Assembly (NCBI RefSeq): GCF_018729255.1
Contig: NZ_CP076061.1
Location: 1,116,001 to 1,180,000, forward strand
Length of the DNA stretch: 64,000 nt
Reading direction: 5' to 3'
DNA from: Cupriavidus sp. EM10
GTDB lineage: Bacteria; Pseudomonadota; Gammaproteobacteria; Burkholderiales; Burkholderiaceae
Below, one piece after another: positions 35,081 to 42,782 of this stretch. How positions within the stretch are numbered: position 1 is the first letter of the stretch; every line of letters starts with the position of its first letter. A model generated the notes under the pieces. That model had not been told where the DNA came from. It did not search any database and was given only the letters and a program-made list of their open reading frames with translations. The position numbers and the translations under genes were made by a program.

Positions 35081-35929
35081 ATGAACGCCAATCCGCAGAT
35101 CAACAGCGACCAGAACACCCTTTGGAACGGCACCGGCGGCCGCGCCTGGGTCGTGAACCAGGCGCTGCTGGACCGCATGTTCCAGCCCTTCGAACCGATC
35201 CTGCTCGATGCGCTGCCGACCGGCGGCCATCGCCGCGTGCTCGATGTCGGATGTGGCACCGGCGCCACCACGCTGGCCATGGCGCGGCGCCTGGGCAACC
35301 AGGGCGAAAGCGTCGGTGTCGACATTTCGGCCCCGATGCTGGACCTGGCCCGCGACCGCGCCGCCAAACTAGGCGTGGCGGCACGCTTCGTCCAGGCCGA
35401 TGTACAGACCCATGCCTTCGAGGCGGCCAGCTTCGACCACATCGCGTCGCGCTTCGGCGTGATGTTTTTCGACGACCCCGTGGCCGCCTTCGCCAATTTG
35501 CGCCGCGCGGCGCGGCCGGGCGCGACGATGCGCGTCATCGCCTGGCGCGACCAGGCCGAGAATGCGTTCATGACCACCGGCGAGCGCGCGGCGGCCCCGC
35601 TGTTGCCCGACCTGCCCGTGCGCCAGCCGGGCGCGCCGGGGCAGTTCGCCTTTGCCGACCGGCAGCGCGTTGCCACGATCCTGGCGCAAGCGGGATGGTC
35701 GGGCATCGACATCCGCCCCATCGACGTGCCGTGCGAACTGCCAGAGTCGGATCTGGTGGATTACATCGGCTGGCTCGGTTCGGTCGGCCAGAGGCTGCTG
35801 ACGGTAGACGAGGCCACGCGCGCCCGGGTCATCCAAACCGTGCGCGCCGCCTTCGCGCCGTTCGTGCACTGCGACACGGTGCGTTACACGGCGGCGTGCT
35901 GGCAGATCGACGCGCGGGCCGGAGACTGA
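35081..35929 (+). CDS. Class I SAM-dependent methyltransferase
   Basis: About 282 residues. The SAM site is clear: VLDVGCGTGATTLAMARRL (motif I), VGVDISAPMLDLARDRAAKL (acidic loop), and FDHIASRFGVMFFDDPVAAF (motif IV region). It belongs to the UbiE/COQ5-like group that acts on small molecules. I start at ATG 35081 (MNANPQINSDQ); the frame is open from 35021 with no family-like residues. Divergent from a MerR gene, which suggests induction by a toxic compound or metal. Substrate unknown. Confidence 0.88.
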   Translation: MNANPQINSDQNTLWNGTGGRAWVVNQALLDRMFQPFEPILLDALPTGGHRRVLDVGCGTGATTLAMARRLGNQGESVGVDISAPMLDLARDRAAKLGVAARFVQADVQTHAFEAASFDHIASRFGVMFFDDPVAAFANLRRAARPGATMRVIAWRDQAENAFMTTGERAAAPLLPDLPVRQPGAPGQFAFADRQRVATILAQAGWSGIDIRPIDVPCELPESDLVDYIGWLGSVGQRLLTVDEATRARVIQTVRAAFAPFVHCDTVRYTAACWQIDARAGD

Positions 35930-36002
35930 TGTTGCGCGCCCGGGCGGCGCGACTAGACTGGGTACATCATCGCGCGCATGTCATCACGACAGGGGGCAAG
36001 CC

Positions 36003-36419
36003 ATGGCCGCATCCACGGAACACCCGGTCAGCCATTCGACGCTGGCGTTCGGCCGCATCTATGCCGATGACGCGGGCCAGTCACACTTTGGCGCCTTGTC
36101 GTTCGACATGGCAGAGCGCAACTTTGCCCCGCCAGCGCCGCCGTTCTGGGTGTCGCGCATGGACGAGGCCGTGCGCCAGGGCTTTCTGGTGGTGCCCGCC
36201 GGCTGGGTGGGCGACCTGCATCCGGCGCCGGTCCGCATGTGGATCTTCCTGCTCGACGGCGAAATGGAGTTCGAGACTTCGGACGGTGAACGGCGCGCGC
36301 TGGTGCCCGGCACCACGCTGATGCTCGACGATACGCGCGGCAAGGGCCACCGCAGCCGGGTGATAGGCGGCAATATCGCCACGCTGGCCATGGTGGAAAT
36401 GCCGATCCTGGGCCGCTAG
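36003..36419 (+). CDS. Cupin-domain protein
   Basis: 138 residues forming a single cupin-like barrel: WIFLLDGEMEFETSDGERRA and LVPGTTLMLDDTRGKGHRSR resemble the two cupin motifs, but the metal-binding His pattern of the first motif is weak (HPAPVRMW). It may be a binding protein or isomerase rather than an oxygenase. ATG 36003. The stop is ten bases before the next gene, so the two are likely co-transcribed. Confidence 0.75.
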   Translation: MAASTEHPVSHSTLAFGRIYADDAGQSHFGALSFDMAERNFAPPAPPFWVSRMDEAVRQGFLVVPAGWVGDLHPAPVRMWIFLLDGEMEFETSDGERRALVPGTTLMLDDTRGKGHRSRVIGGNIATLAMVEMPILGR

Positions 36420-36428
36420 GCGCACCGG

Positions 36429-36839
36429 ATGCCTTCCGATACCAGCCCCGATCCCCGGCATCCGGCAACCCCGCCACAGCCGCAGGCGCCCTTGCCGCCA
36501 TCGCCGCCGCCCGCCCCGGCACCCATCGTCCCGTCGGGATTCCGGCAGGGCATCATCACGGCCATTACGGTGCTGCTGGGGTTTTCGCTGGCGTTCTGGC
36601 GATTCTGGGGCCTCGAAAGCCCGGGCTACTGGAGCCGCGCCTCGCTGGCGGCCGCCGCGTGCCTGATCGTGGCCGTGGCGCTGCAGATCCTGGCGCTGTT
36701 CCGTGCACTGCGGCTGGAGGACGACAGCATTCCCGAGTACCGCAAGACCGTGCGCTGGTTCATTGTGTCGGCCATCGCGCTGCTGGTGGGCCTGACCATC
36801 GCCATGATGGACGCGGCGCTGACCGAACAGGTGGACTGA
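36429..36839 (+). CDS. Small membrane protein with proline-rich N-terminus
   Basis: 136 residues. Residues 1-37 are a Pro/Ala-rich, disordered cytoplasmic tail; three hydrophobic segments follow (GIITAITVLLGFSLAFW, AAAACLIVAVALQILALF, WFIVSAIALLVGLTIAMM). I do not recognise a function. It is probably in the inner membrane and in one transcript with the cupin gene ten bases upstream. The stop codon is convergent with a TSUP permease gene, 17 bases away. Confidence 0.7.
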   Translation: MPSDTSPDPRHPATPPQPQAPLPPSPPPAPAPIVPSGFRQGIITAITVLLGFSLAFWRFWGLESPGYWSRASLAAAACLIVAVALQILALFRALRLEDDSIPEYRKTVRWFIVSAIALLVGLTIAMMDAALTEQVD

Positions 36840-36856
36840 CGGGCGCCTGCCGGTGC

Positions 36857-37623
36857 CTATCGGTGCATCAGCGCCGGCGCATAGGTCTTCACGAAGAACG
36901 CCAGCGTGATGCACGAGGTGGCCAGCAGCGTGCCGGCGCGCACCACGCGCGGCGGCGTCATGCGGCCCAGCAGCGCGCCGCCGTATCCGCCCAGGGTGGC
37001 GCCTATCAGCATGGCCACCGTCTCCGGCCAGCGCACGGCGTTGGCGACGACAAAGGCAAGCACGGCCACCGCGTTGGCCGCGCTCACCATCAGCGTGCGC
37101 GGCGCGTTCAGCTTCTTCAGGTCGCGGCTGTCCAGCAGACCCCACATGGCGATCATCATGATGCCCACCGCGCCGCCGAAATACCCGCCGTAGACGCCCA
37201 GCCCGAACTGCACCGCCAACACCGCGTGCGCGTGGATGCGCCAGCGCGCGCGCAGCGCCTCGCCGAGTTGCCGGCCGAACGCCAACGCCACGCAGGCGAT
37301 CAGCAGCAGCCACGGCAGCACGAACGTGAACGCCGCCGACGACGTGCGCAGTAGCAGCATCGCCCCGACAAACCCGCCGCACAGCGTGGCCGCCAGCAGC
37401 GCCCGCAGCGACACCGCGCCCACCGGGCCCAGGCCGTCGCGATACGCCCACGCACTGGCCAGGCCGCCCGGGAACAACGCCACCGTGCTCGATGTGTTCG
37501 CCTGAACCGGTGGCACACCGGCGGCGATCATCGCAGGCAGGCTGACGAACGAGCCACCGCCCGCCAGCGCATTCATCGCGCCAGCCACAAATCCCGCGCC
37601 GAAACCAGAAGAATTGGATCCAT
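36857..37623 (-). CDS. TauE/SafE (TSUP) family membrane transporter (probable frameshift at start)
   Basis: About 255 residues with 7-8 hydrophobic segments. MNALAGGGSFVSLPAMIAAG is the TSUP N-terminal signature, and VYGGYFGGAVGIMMIAMWGL is the matching repeat in the second half. Members export sulfite, sulfoacetate or other organosulfur anions. The frame as given can only start at GTG 37588, inside the first helix. An ATG at 37623 (MDPILLVSA) gives the usual N-terminus if one base is restored in CCC 37593-37595. Divergent from a LysR gene, its likely regulator. Confidence 0.82.
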
Positions 37624-37712
37624 GGAGCGAATGCTAGCCACCGGATCGGGCCCACGCAATCTGGCATTTCCGGTGCTAGACTTCGGCAAAACCGAAAGCT
37701 GGAGACGATGGC

Positions 37713-38618
37713 GTGCGCTTCGACCTGACCGATATGCGGCTCTTCCTGAGCGTCGTGGAATGCGGCAGCCTGACCCAGGGCGCCCGCTCGATGCATCTGG
37801 CGCTGGCGTCGGTCAGCGAACGCATTTCCGGCATGGAAGCCACGCTGGGCGCGCCGTTGCTGGAACGCAACCGGCGCGGCGTGCGGCCCACGGCTGCGGG
37901 CGAGGCGCTGGTGCGGCACGCGCGCTCGATCCTCGGCCAGGTCGAGCAAATGCGCGGCGAGCTGCGCAGCTACGCCACCGGCTTGCGGGGACGTATCCGC
38001 CTGTTGTCGAATACCGCCGCGCTGGCGTCGTTCCTGCCGCCGCACCTGCGCCGTTTCCTGGCGGCGCATCCCGACCTGTCCATCGACCTGGGAGAACGTC
38101 CAAGCCCGGAAATCGTCCAGGCGCTGGTCGAGGGCCGCGCGGAACTGGGCATCGTGGCCGATTTTGCCGATTTCGCGAATCTGCAGACGCACCGCATCGC
38201 CGAGGACCAGCTTGTGGTGGTGGCCAGCCGGCAGCACCGGATCGCAGCGCAGCCTGCCGTGGCCTTCTCGGACATCGTCGGCGAGCCAATCGTGGGCATG
38301 GCGGATACGGCGCTGGAAACGCACCTGGCCGAGCGCGCGTCGCGGCTCGGGCACCAGTTGCACTATCGCGTCCAGTTGCGCAATGTGGGGCATGTGGCGA
38401 TGCTGGTCGATGCCGGCATCGGCATATCGATCGTGTCCAGCGCGCTGGCCAGGTCGATGCCACGCGGGCTGGCCATCCTGCCGTTGTCCGAGCCCTGGGC
38501 GACGCGGCGGCTGTTCCTGTGCGCGCGCGATTTTGGCGCGCTGACCCCGCATGCGGGGCTGCTGGCCCGCCAACTGATCGAAAGCGTCGACGTCGGAGCC
38601 TCAAGTCCACCCGCCTGA
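37713..38618 (+). CDS. LysR-family transcriptional regulator
   Basis: 301 residues. DMRLFLSVVECGSLTQGARS and LALASVSERISGMEATLGAP form the helix-turn-helix; a periplasmic-binding-protein-like effector domain follows (IDLGERPSPEIVQALVEGRA, VAMLVDAGIGISIVSSALAR). Start GTG 37713 with GGAGA upstream. It is divergent from the TSUP transporter gene, with about 90 bp between starts, which suggests control of export or uptake of that substrate. Confidence 0.9.
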   Translation: MRFDLTDMRLFLSVVECGSLTQGARSMHLALASVSERISGMEATLGAPLLERNRRGVRPTAAGEALVRHARSILGQVEQMRGELRSYATGLRGRIRLLSNTAALASFLPPHLRRFLAAHPDLSIDLGERPSPEIVQALVEGRAELGIVADFADFANLQTHRIAEDQLVVVASRQHRIAAQPAVAFSDIVGEPIVGMADTALETHLAERASRLGHQLHYRVQLRNVGHVAMLVDAGIGISIVSSALARSMPRGLAILPLSEPWATRRLFLCARDFGALTPHAGLLARQLIESVDVGASSPPA

Positions 38619-38657
38619 AGGCCGTAAAATCCTGCGACATCGTTCGGAAGCATTCCC

Positions 38658-39227
38658 ATGAAAACGCTAATCCTGTTGGCCGCCGTCGGGCTGGCATCCA
38701 TCGCCCATGCCCAATCGGCCCAGCCGACCACTGGCGGCGTGGCCGCGCCGCTGGGCCTGGAGCTTGGCAAGACCTCCTGCGCACGGCTGACGCCGGGCCC
38801 GAATCGTGAACGGACCGGCACGGCGCCGTGGGCCGGCGGCGACGCATTCGAGCTGAAGCGCCTGGAACGCTTCAACCTGCCGGGCCTGACGCGTGCGGTC
38901 GTGAACTGCGACGGGCAGGACGTCGTGACACTGGTGACGCTGACCTTCGACCGCACCGCGCTCGACGACGTAAGCCACAAGCTCGACGGCCGCTACGAAT
39001 CGAAGCGCAAAACCGACGCCAACGCGCAGAACGGCTACGCGGAATGGGCGGCTTCCAATGGCAGCCTGGAGCTGCTGTACGCCCGCGACGGCAAGCAGTT
39101 CACGGTGGCCTACTGGGGCAAGGGCGCCAAGGCGCGCTATTTCGCCTACAACGGCAACTCGGACAAGGCGCCGGCCGCCCCGGCAGCCCCCGCGGCCGCG
39201 CCCTCGAAGGTGCCTGCTCCGCTCTGA
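38658..39227 (+). CDS. Exported hypothetical protein
   Basis: 189 residues. A clear signal peptide (MKTLILLAAVGLASIAHAQS) is followed by a soluble domain with two Cys (SCARL, VNCDGQ) that could form a disulfide, and an Ala/Pro-rich tail (APAAPAAPAAAPSKVPAPL). I recognise no family with certainty. ATG 38658. It stands just after a LysR gene on the same strand but with its own spacing (39 bp); periplasmic location is predicted. Confidence 0.75.
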   Translation: MKTLILLAAVGLASIAHAQSAQPTTGGVAAPLGLELGKTSCARLTPGPNRERTGTAPWAGGDAFELKRLERFNLPGLTRAVVNCDGQDVVTLVTLTFDRTALDDVSHKLDGRYESKRKTDANAQNGYAEWAASNGSLELLYARDGKQFTVAYWGKGAKARYFAYNGNSDKAPAAPAAPAAAPSKVPAPL

Positions 39228-39370
39228 TATGGCGCTGCCGCCGGCCCTGGGCTGGCGGCCGGGGCTCCCCCTTCAACTTTCGGTTGAAAATCCTTCTCCG
39301 GTTCTGTGCCTACCGGGAACAGATGGCGCCGACCATACTGGCGTCACCTTCCTCTCACCCGGAGCCAGCA

Positions 39371-39688
39371 ATGACCACCCCGATCTCTTTCGTCGTCCGC
39401 CTGCCCGGCAAGCCAGAACACCGCGAAACGCTGCAGGCCAAGCTCCACCATGTGCTGGAAACCATGGCCGGCGAGCCGGACTTCATCAACACGTTCCTGC
39501 ACCGGTCCAGCGACGATCCGGATACGCTGGTGGTCTATGAAACCTGGGCCTGCTCGGCCGACGATTTCCGCACCCGGCACCTGGCCAAACCGTACCGGCA
39601 GGAATACGAAGCCGCGCTGCCGACGCTGCTCAAGGCGCCGCGCACCATCGAATGGCTGGACCCGCTCAAGGAATACCTGAAGCGGTGA
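39371..39688 (+). CDS. Antibiotic biosynthesis monooxygenase (ABM) domain protein
   Basis: 105 residues, one ABM ferredoxin-like domain: ISFVVRLPGKPEHRETLQAK, FINTFLHRSSDDPDTLVVYE and WACSADDFRTRHLAKPYRQE follow the pattern of this family. Relatives act as small quinol or polyketide monooxygenases without cofactor, or as (methyl)glyoxal-type stress enzymes; function here is not predictable. ATG 39371. Single gene. Confidence 0.82.
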   Translation: MTTPISFVVRLPGKPEHRETLQAKLHHVLETMAGEPDFINTFLHRSSDDPDTLVVYETWACSADDFRTRHLAKPYRQEYEAALPTLLKAPRTIEWLDPLKEYLKR

Positions 39689-39782
39689 CCGCCAGGGTGT
39701 AATCTTCAGCCTGCATTTGCGCGCCCCCCTTCGCGCATGCGGGATGCCCGTTGGCATCCCGGCCAGCCCGGAGCCCACACCC

Positions 39783-40667
39783 ATGACCTCCAAAGCATCT
39801 TCCCGCCGGCAGGCTTTCCGGCAGCAGGTGGCCACCCGCAAGGCACTGCTGATGCCGGGCGCGTTCAATGCCATGAGCGCCCGCGTGATCGAAGACCTCG
39901 GATTCCAGGCCTTGTACCTGACCGGGGCCGGCGTCACCAACATGTCGTTCGGCCTTCCCGACCTCGGCTTCATCGGCCTGAGCGACATGGCCGAGCACAC
40001 GGCCCGTGTGCGCGACGCCGTCGACCTTCCGCTGCTGGTGGATGCCGATACGGGCTTCGGCAACGCCCTGAACGTCCACCACGCGGTGCGCACGCTGGAG
40101 CGGGCCGGCGCCGATGCCATCCAGCTCGAAGACCAGGTCATGCCGAAGAAGTGCGGCCACTTCGCCGGCAAGCATGTCGTAAGCACCAGCGAGATGGTCG
40201 GCAAGATCCGGGCCGCCACCGATGCGCGCGAAGACCCCGACTTCCTGATCGTGGCCCGTACCGACGCCGCCGCCGTGCATGGCATCGACGACGCCATCGA
40301 CCGTGGACACCGCTTCGCCGAAGCCGGCGCCGACATCCTGTTCCTGGAAGCCATCGAGGACCTCAAGGACATCGAACGGCTGCCCGGCCTGTTCAACGTG
40401 CCGCTGCTGATCAACATCGTGATCGGCGGCAAGACACCGGTGCAGGGCCGCGAAGCGCTGGAGCGGCTGGGCTACGGCCTGGTCCTGTACGCCAACGCCG
40501 CGCTGCAGGGCGCCGTGCGCGGCATGCAGCAGGCGTTGGACATGCTGCAGACCAACGGCCAGATGACCGAAGACCCGGCCATCGTCGCGCCGTTCGGCGA
40601 GCGGCAACGGCTGGTCCGCAAGCCGCTGTACGACGAACTCGACGGCCGCTACAAGAGCGACGACTGA
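39783..40667 (+). CDS. Isocitrate lyase / PEP mutase superfamily protein
   Basis: 294 residues. The superfamily signature is KKCGHFAGK (K122-K130) with the catalytic Cys124; Mg-binding Asp are in VDADTGFGNALNVHHAVRTL. Members include oxaloacetate decarboxylase, carboxyphosphonoenolpyruvate mutase and 2-methylisocitrate lyase. The C-terminal extension of true isocitrate lyase is absent. It probably cleaves or decarboxylates a 2-oxo or 2-hydroxy acid. Start ATG 39783. It is followed after 15 bases by an isochorismatase-like gene, likely one operon. Confidence 0.85.
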   Translation: MTSKASSRRQAFRQQVATRKALLMPGAFNAMSARVIEDLGFQALYLTGAGVTNMSFGLPDLGFIGLSDMAEHTARVRDAVDLPLLVDADTGFGNALNVHHAVRTLERAGADAIQLEDQVMPKKCGHFAGKHVVSTSEMVGKIRAATDAREDPDFLIVARTDAAAVHGIDDAIDRGHRFAEAGADILFLEAIEDLKDIERLPGLFNVPLLINIVIGGKTPVQGREALERLGYGLVLYANAALQGAVRGMQQALDMLQTNGQMTEDPAIVAPFGERQRLVRKPLYDELDGRYKSDD

Positions 40668-40682
40668 CCACCGGAGCCGGCC

Positions 40683-41270
40683 ATGCAGACTGCGCTGATC
40701 GTACTGGACCTGATCAATGACATCGTTCATGCCAAGGGCAAGCTGGCCGGCAGCGGCACGGCGGCGCAGGCCGCCGCGCGCAACCTGGTGGCCGCCAGCA
40801 ACGCGGTCATCGCCCATGCCCGGGCGCGGCAGTGGCCGGTGATCTTCGTCAGGGTGGGGTTTTCCGAAAGCTACGCCGAGCATCCTAAGGATTCGCCGGT
40901 GTTCGGCAAGGCCAGGGCGGCCGGCGCGCTGACCTTGGGAGGATGGGGGACCGCGTTTATCGATGGCCTCGACGTGCAGCCCGAAGATGCCATCGTCACC
41001 AAGCATCGCATCAGCGCGTTCCATGACACGGCGCTGGGAACCGTCCTGCGCGCCCACCACGTGGACCGCCTGGTGCTGGCCGGCGTTAGCACCAACTGGG
41101 CCGTGGAAGCAACAGCGCGCGAGGCGCACGACCGGGACTACCAGGTCGTCGTGGTCGAGGACGCCTGCGCGGCCCGCAGCGACGACGACCACCAGCGCGC
41201 GCTGAAGAACCTGGCCGCCATCGGCACCGTGACAACGGTGGCTGCGCTGCCGGGGTTGCGCGACGCGTAG
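40683..41270 (+). CDS. Isochorismatase-like protein with the nucleophilic Cys replaced
   Basis: 195 residues. The family Asp (TALIVLDLIND, D9) and Lys (AIVTKHRISAFHDT, K107) of the catalytic triad are present, but the motif that normally reads GVxTNxCVExTAR here reads GVSTNWAVEATAR: Ala140 sits where the nucleophilic Cys should be. True isochorismatases also lack this Cys, whereas amidases such as nicotinamidase need it. The gene may therefore encode a vinyl-ether hydrolase or an inactive homologue. It is in an apparent operon with the PEP-mutase-type gene. ATG 40683 behind CCGGAG. Confidence 0.8.
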   Translation: MQTALIVLDLINDIVHAKGKLAGSGTAAQAAARNLVAASNAVIAHARARQWPVIFVRVGFSESYAEHPKDSPVFGKARAAGALTLGGWGTAFIDGLDVQPEDAIVTKHRISAFHDTALGTVLRAHHVDRLVLAGVSTNWAVEATAREAHDRDYQVVVVEDACAARSDDDHQRALKNLAAIGTVTTVAALPGLRDA

Positions 41271-41284
41271 GGACCAGCGTTCTC

Positions 41285-41506
41285 TCAGCCCTTGCCCAGC
41301 GGCGGCCGGGACAGGAACCCCGCCATGTTGCTCAACTGGGCCAGTTCGCTGGCGGCTTCGCGCAGCAAGGCGGCGTGTTCGTGAATCTTCGCCGCCGTCA
41401 GCCGCGTGCGCGGCCCGGCCAGGCTGATGACGCAGATGCAGCGCGACCCGCGTACAACCGGCACGGCCACGGCCGCCATCCGTGCGGCAAACACTTCGTC
41501 GATCAT
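41285..41506 (-). pseudogene. IclR-type regulator, C-terminal remnant
   Basis: Only about 73 residues remain: AVAVPVVRGSRCICVISLAG, then PRTRLTAAKIHEHAALLREA match the end of the IclR effector domain. The DNA-binding domain and most of the effector domain are missing; the next 420 bases upstream encode an unrelated membrane coiled-coil protein in another frame. This is not a one-base break but a true loss of ~180 residues, probably by deletion or replacement. It could still be translated from ATG 41506, which overlaps the stop of the upstream gene (ATGA). Unlikely to be functional. Confidence 0.65.
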
Positions 41507-41922
41507 TGCCCGCGCGCCCGGGGGGCCGCCAGGCGCGAGACAACCTGCACAAGCAGACTGACGTCACCGGCCACCTTGTCGATCTTGACTTCCATACTGT
41601 TCATTCGCTCGTCCATCCGGTCAAAGCGGTCATCCATCTTGTCCAGACGCGTATCCATCTTGTCCAGACGCGTATCCATCCGGTCCAGACGCGTATCGAT
41701 CTTGTTCAGCCGGTCGTCGACGCTATCCAGCCGCGCCACCAAAGGCTTGACCTCGCCTTTCACGATATCGCGGTGGTGATTGGCCATGTAGGTCATGAGG
41801 CCAATGATGATTCCTATGATTGCCGCGGCAAGCAGACCGGCGACAGTAAGTTGATAGACGGTCAGGCTGGCTTCCTGCACCTCGGACGGTGCCGTAGCTG
41901 CCGCATTGATCATTGAATTCAT
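41503..41922 (-). CDS. Single-pass membrane protein with coiled-coil heptad repeats
   Basis: 139 residues. One membrane segment (LTVAGLLAAAIIGIIIGLMT, residues ~25-45) is followed by a long coiled coil built from seven-residue units such as RLDSVDDRLNKIDTRLDRMD, then DTRLDKM twice, up to about residue 110, and ending in a Val-rich helix. The repeated DTRLDKM is encoded by near-identical 21-bp DNA repeats (41636-41700). Proteins of this kind are often found near phage or mobile regions or as small membrane-tethered scaffolds; no function is known. Start ATG 41922. It overlaps the IclR remnant by four bases. Confidence 0.7.
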   Translation of the reverse strand: MNSMINAAATAPSEVQEASLTVYQLTVAGLLAAAIIGIIIGLMTYMANHHRDIVKGEVKPLVARLDSVDDRLNKIDTRLDRMDTRLDKMDTRLDKMDDRFDRMDERMNSMEVKIDKVAGDVSLLVQVVSRLAAPRARGQ

Positions 41923-42119
41923 GTTGTGCTGAAACTCTCAAAGGCAGAGGCGGGATCGGGCCCGCTCTCATTTTTTTCGTCCTGCTCGTAATCGATACAG
42001 GGGCTTGCGGCCTGCTGAACATCAACCCCAGCCGCGCAACTATTGCATCATGGAACAGACGGCACCAGTGATGGGGTGAGATCAAACGACCACCCACTCT
42101 ACCGGCGATTTTTGTGAAC

Positions 42120-42782
42120 TTATGTGAACGACAGCAGTGCCAGCGAAGCGCCGCCCACCAGCACCAGGCTGAGCGCCCAGACTGCATCGAGATTGAACCA
42201 GCTGCGTGCCACGAATTGCGGTCCGAGATAGCGGTACGTAAGCCACGCCAGGCCACCTCCTGCAGTCAGCATGGCCACGGTGTGGACGGCCGTCACCAGC
42301 ACGGCGGTGCCGGCGTTGCCGAGTGCCAGTGCGCCGGCGGCTTCGTGCCCCATGTTGCCCTGCGCCAGACAAAGGCCCAGGTAGATCGGAACCAGCATGA
42401 GCCCCGCGCCGTGCGCGATAGCGACCGCGAACGACCAGAAGGCCAGCCGCGACGGCGGGATACGGGCCAGTGCGCGCGGATGCCGGCGCCAGGCCAGCAG
42501 CGCCACGCCATAGGCCACCACCAGCACGCTGGCAGCCAGGCGGATATGCGTTTCCCAGGCGACCAGCGACACCAGCAGTCCGAACGGCAGCGTCAGTGCC
42601 AGGATGGCCAGCGCGTGACCGGCGCCGAGGTAGCCCAGCGATGCGGGCAGCGTGCGGGCGCTGCGTGTCATCAGCGCACCGGACACCGCGAGCGGCCATC
42701 CCATCGCCGGATTGAGCCCGTGGTACAGGCCGCTGGCCACCACGGCCGCCCACAGTCCCGCCTGCTCCCAGATAGCGGTCAA
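42120..42782 (-). CDS. Polytopic membrane protein linked to the SELENBP1-like gene
   Basis: About 220 residues, 6-7 hydrophobic segments (GLYHGLNPAMGWPLAVSGAL, YLGAGHALAILALTLPFGLL, LVTAVHTVAMLTAGGGLAWL). Start appears to be TTG 42782, overlapping the stop of the SELENBP1-like gene (TTGA), so translation is coupled. Conserved His in YHGLNP, GAGHAL, AIAHGAG and TAVHT could bind a metal. I do not recognise a named family. The coupling suggests it carries or oxidises something for, or inserts copper into, the methanethiol-oxidase-like protein. The 197-base gap downstream of 41923 shows no gene. Confidence 0.75.
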   Translation of the reverse strand: MTAIWEQAGLWAAVVASGLYHGLNPAMGWPLAVSGALMTRSARTLPASLGYLGAGHALAILALTLPFGLLVSLVAWETHIRLAASVLVVAYGVALLAWRRHPRALARIPPSRLAFWSFAVAIAHGAGLMLVPIYLGLCLAQGNMGHEAAGALALGNAGTAVLVTAVHTVAMLTAGGGLAWLTYRYLGPQFVARSWFNLDAVWALSLVLVGGASLALLSFT

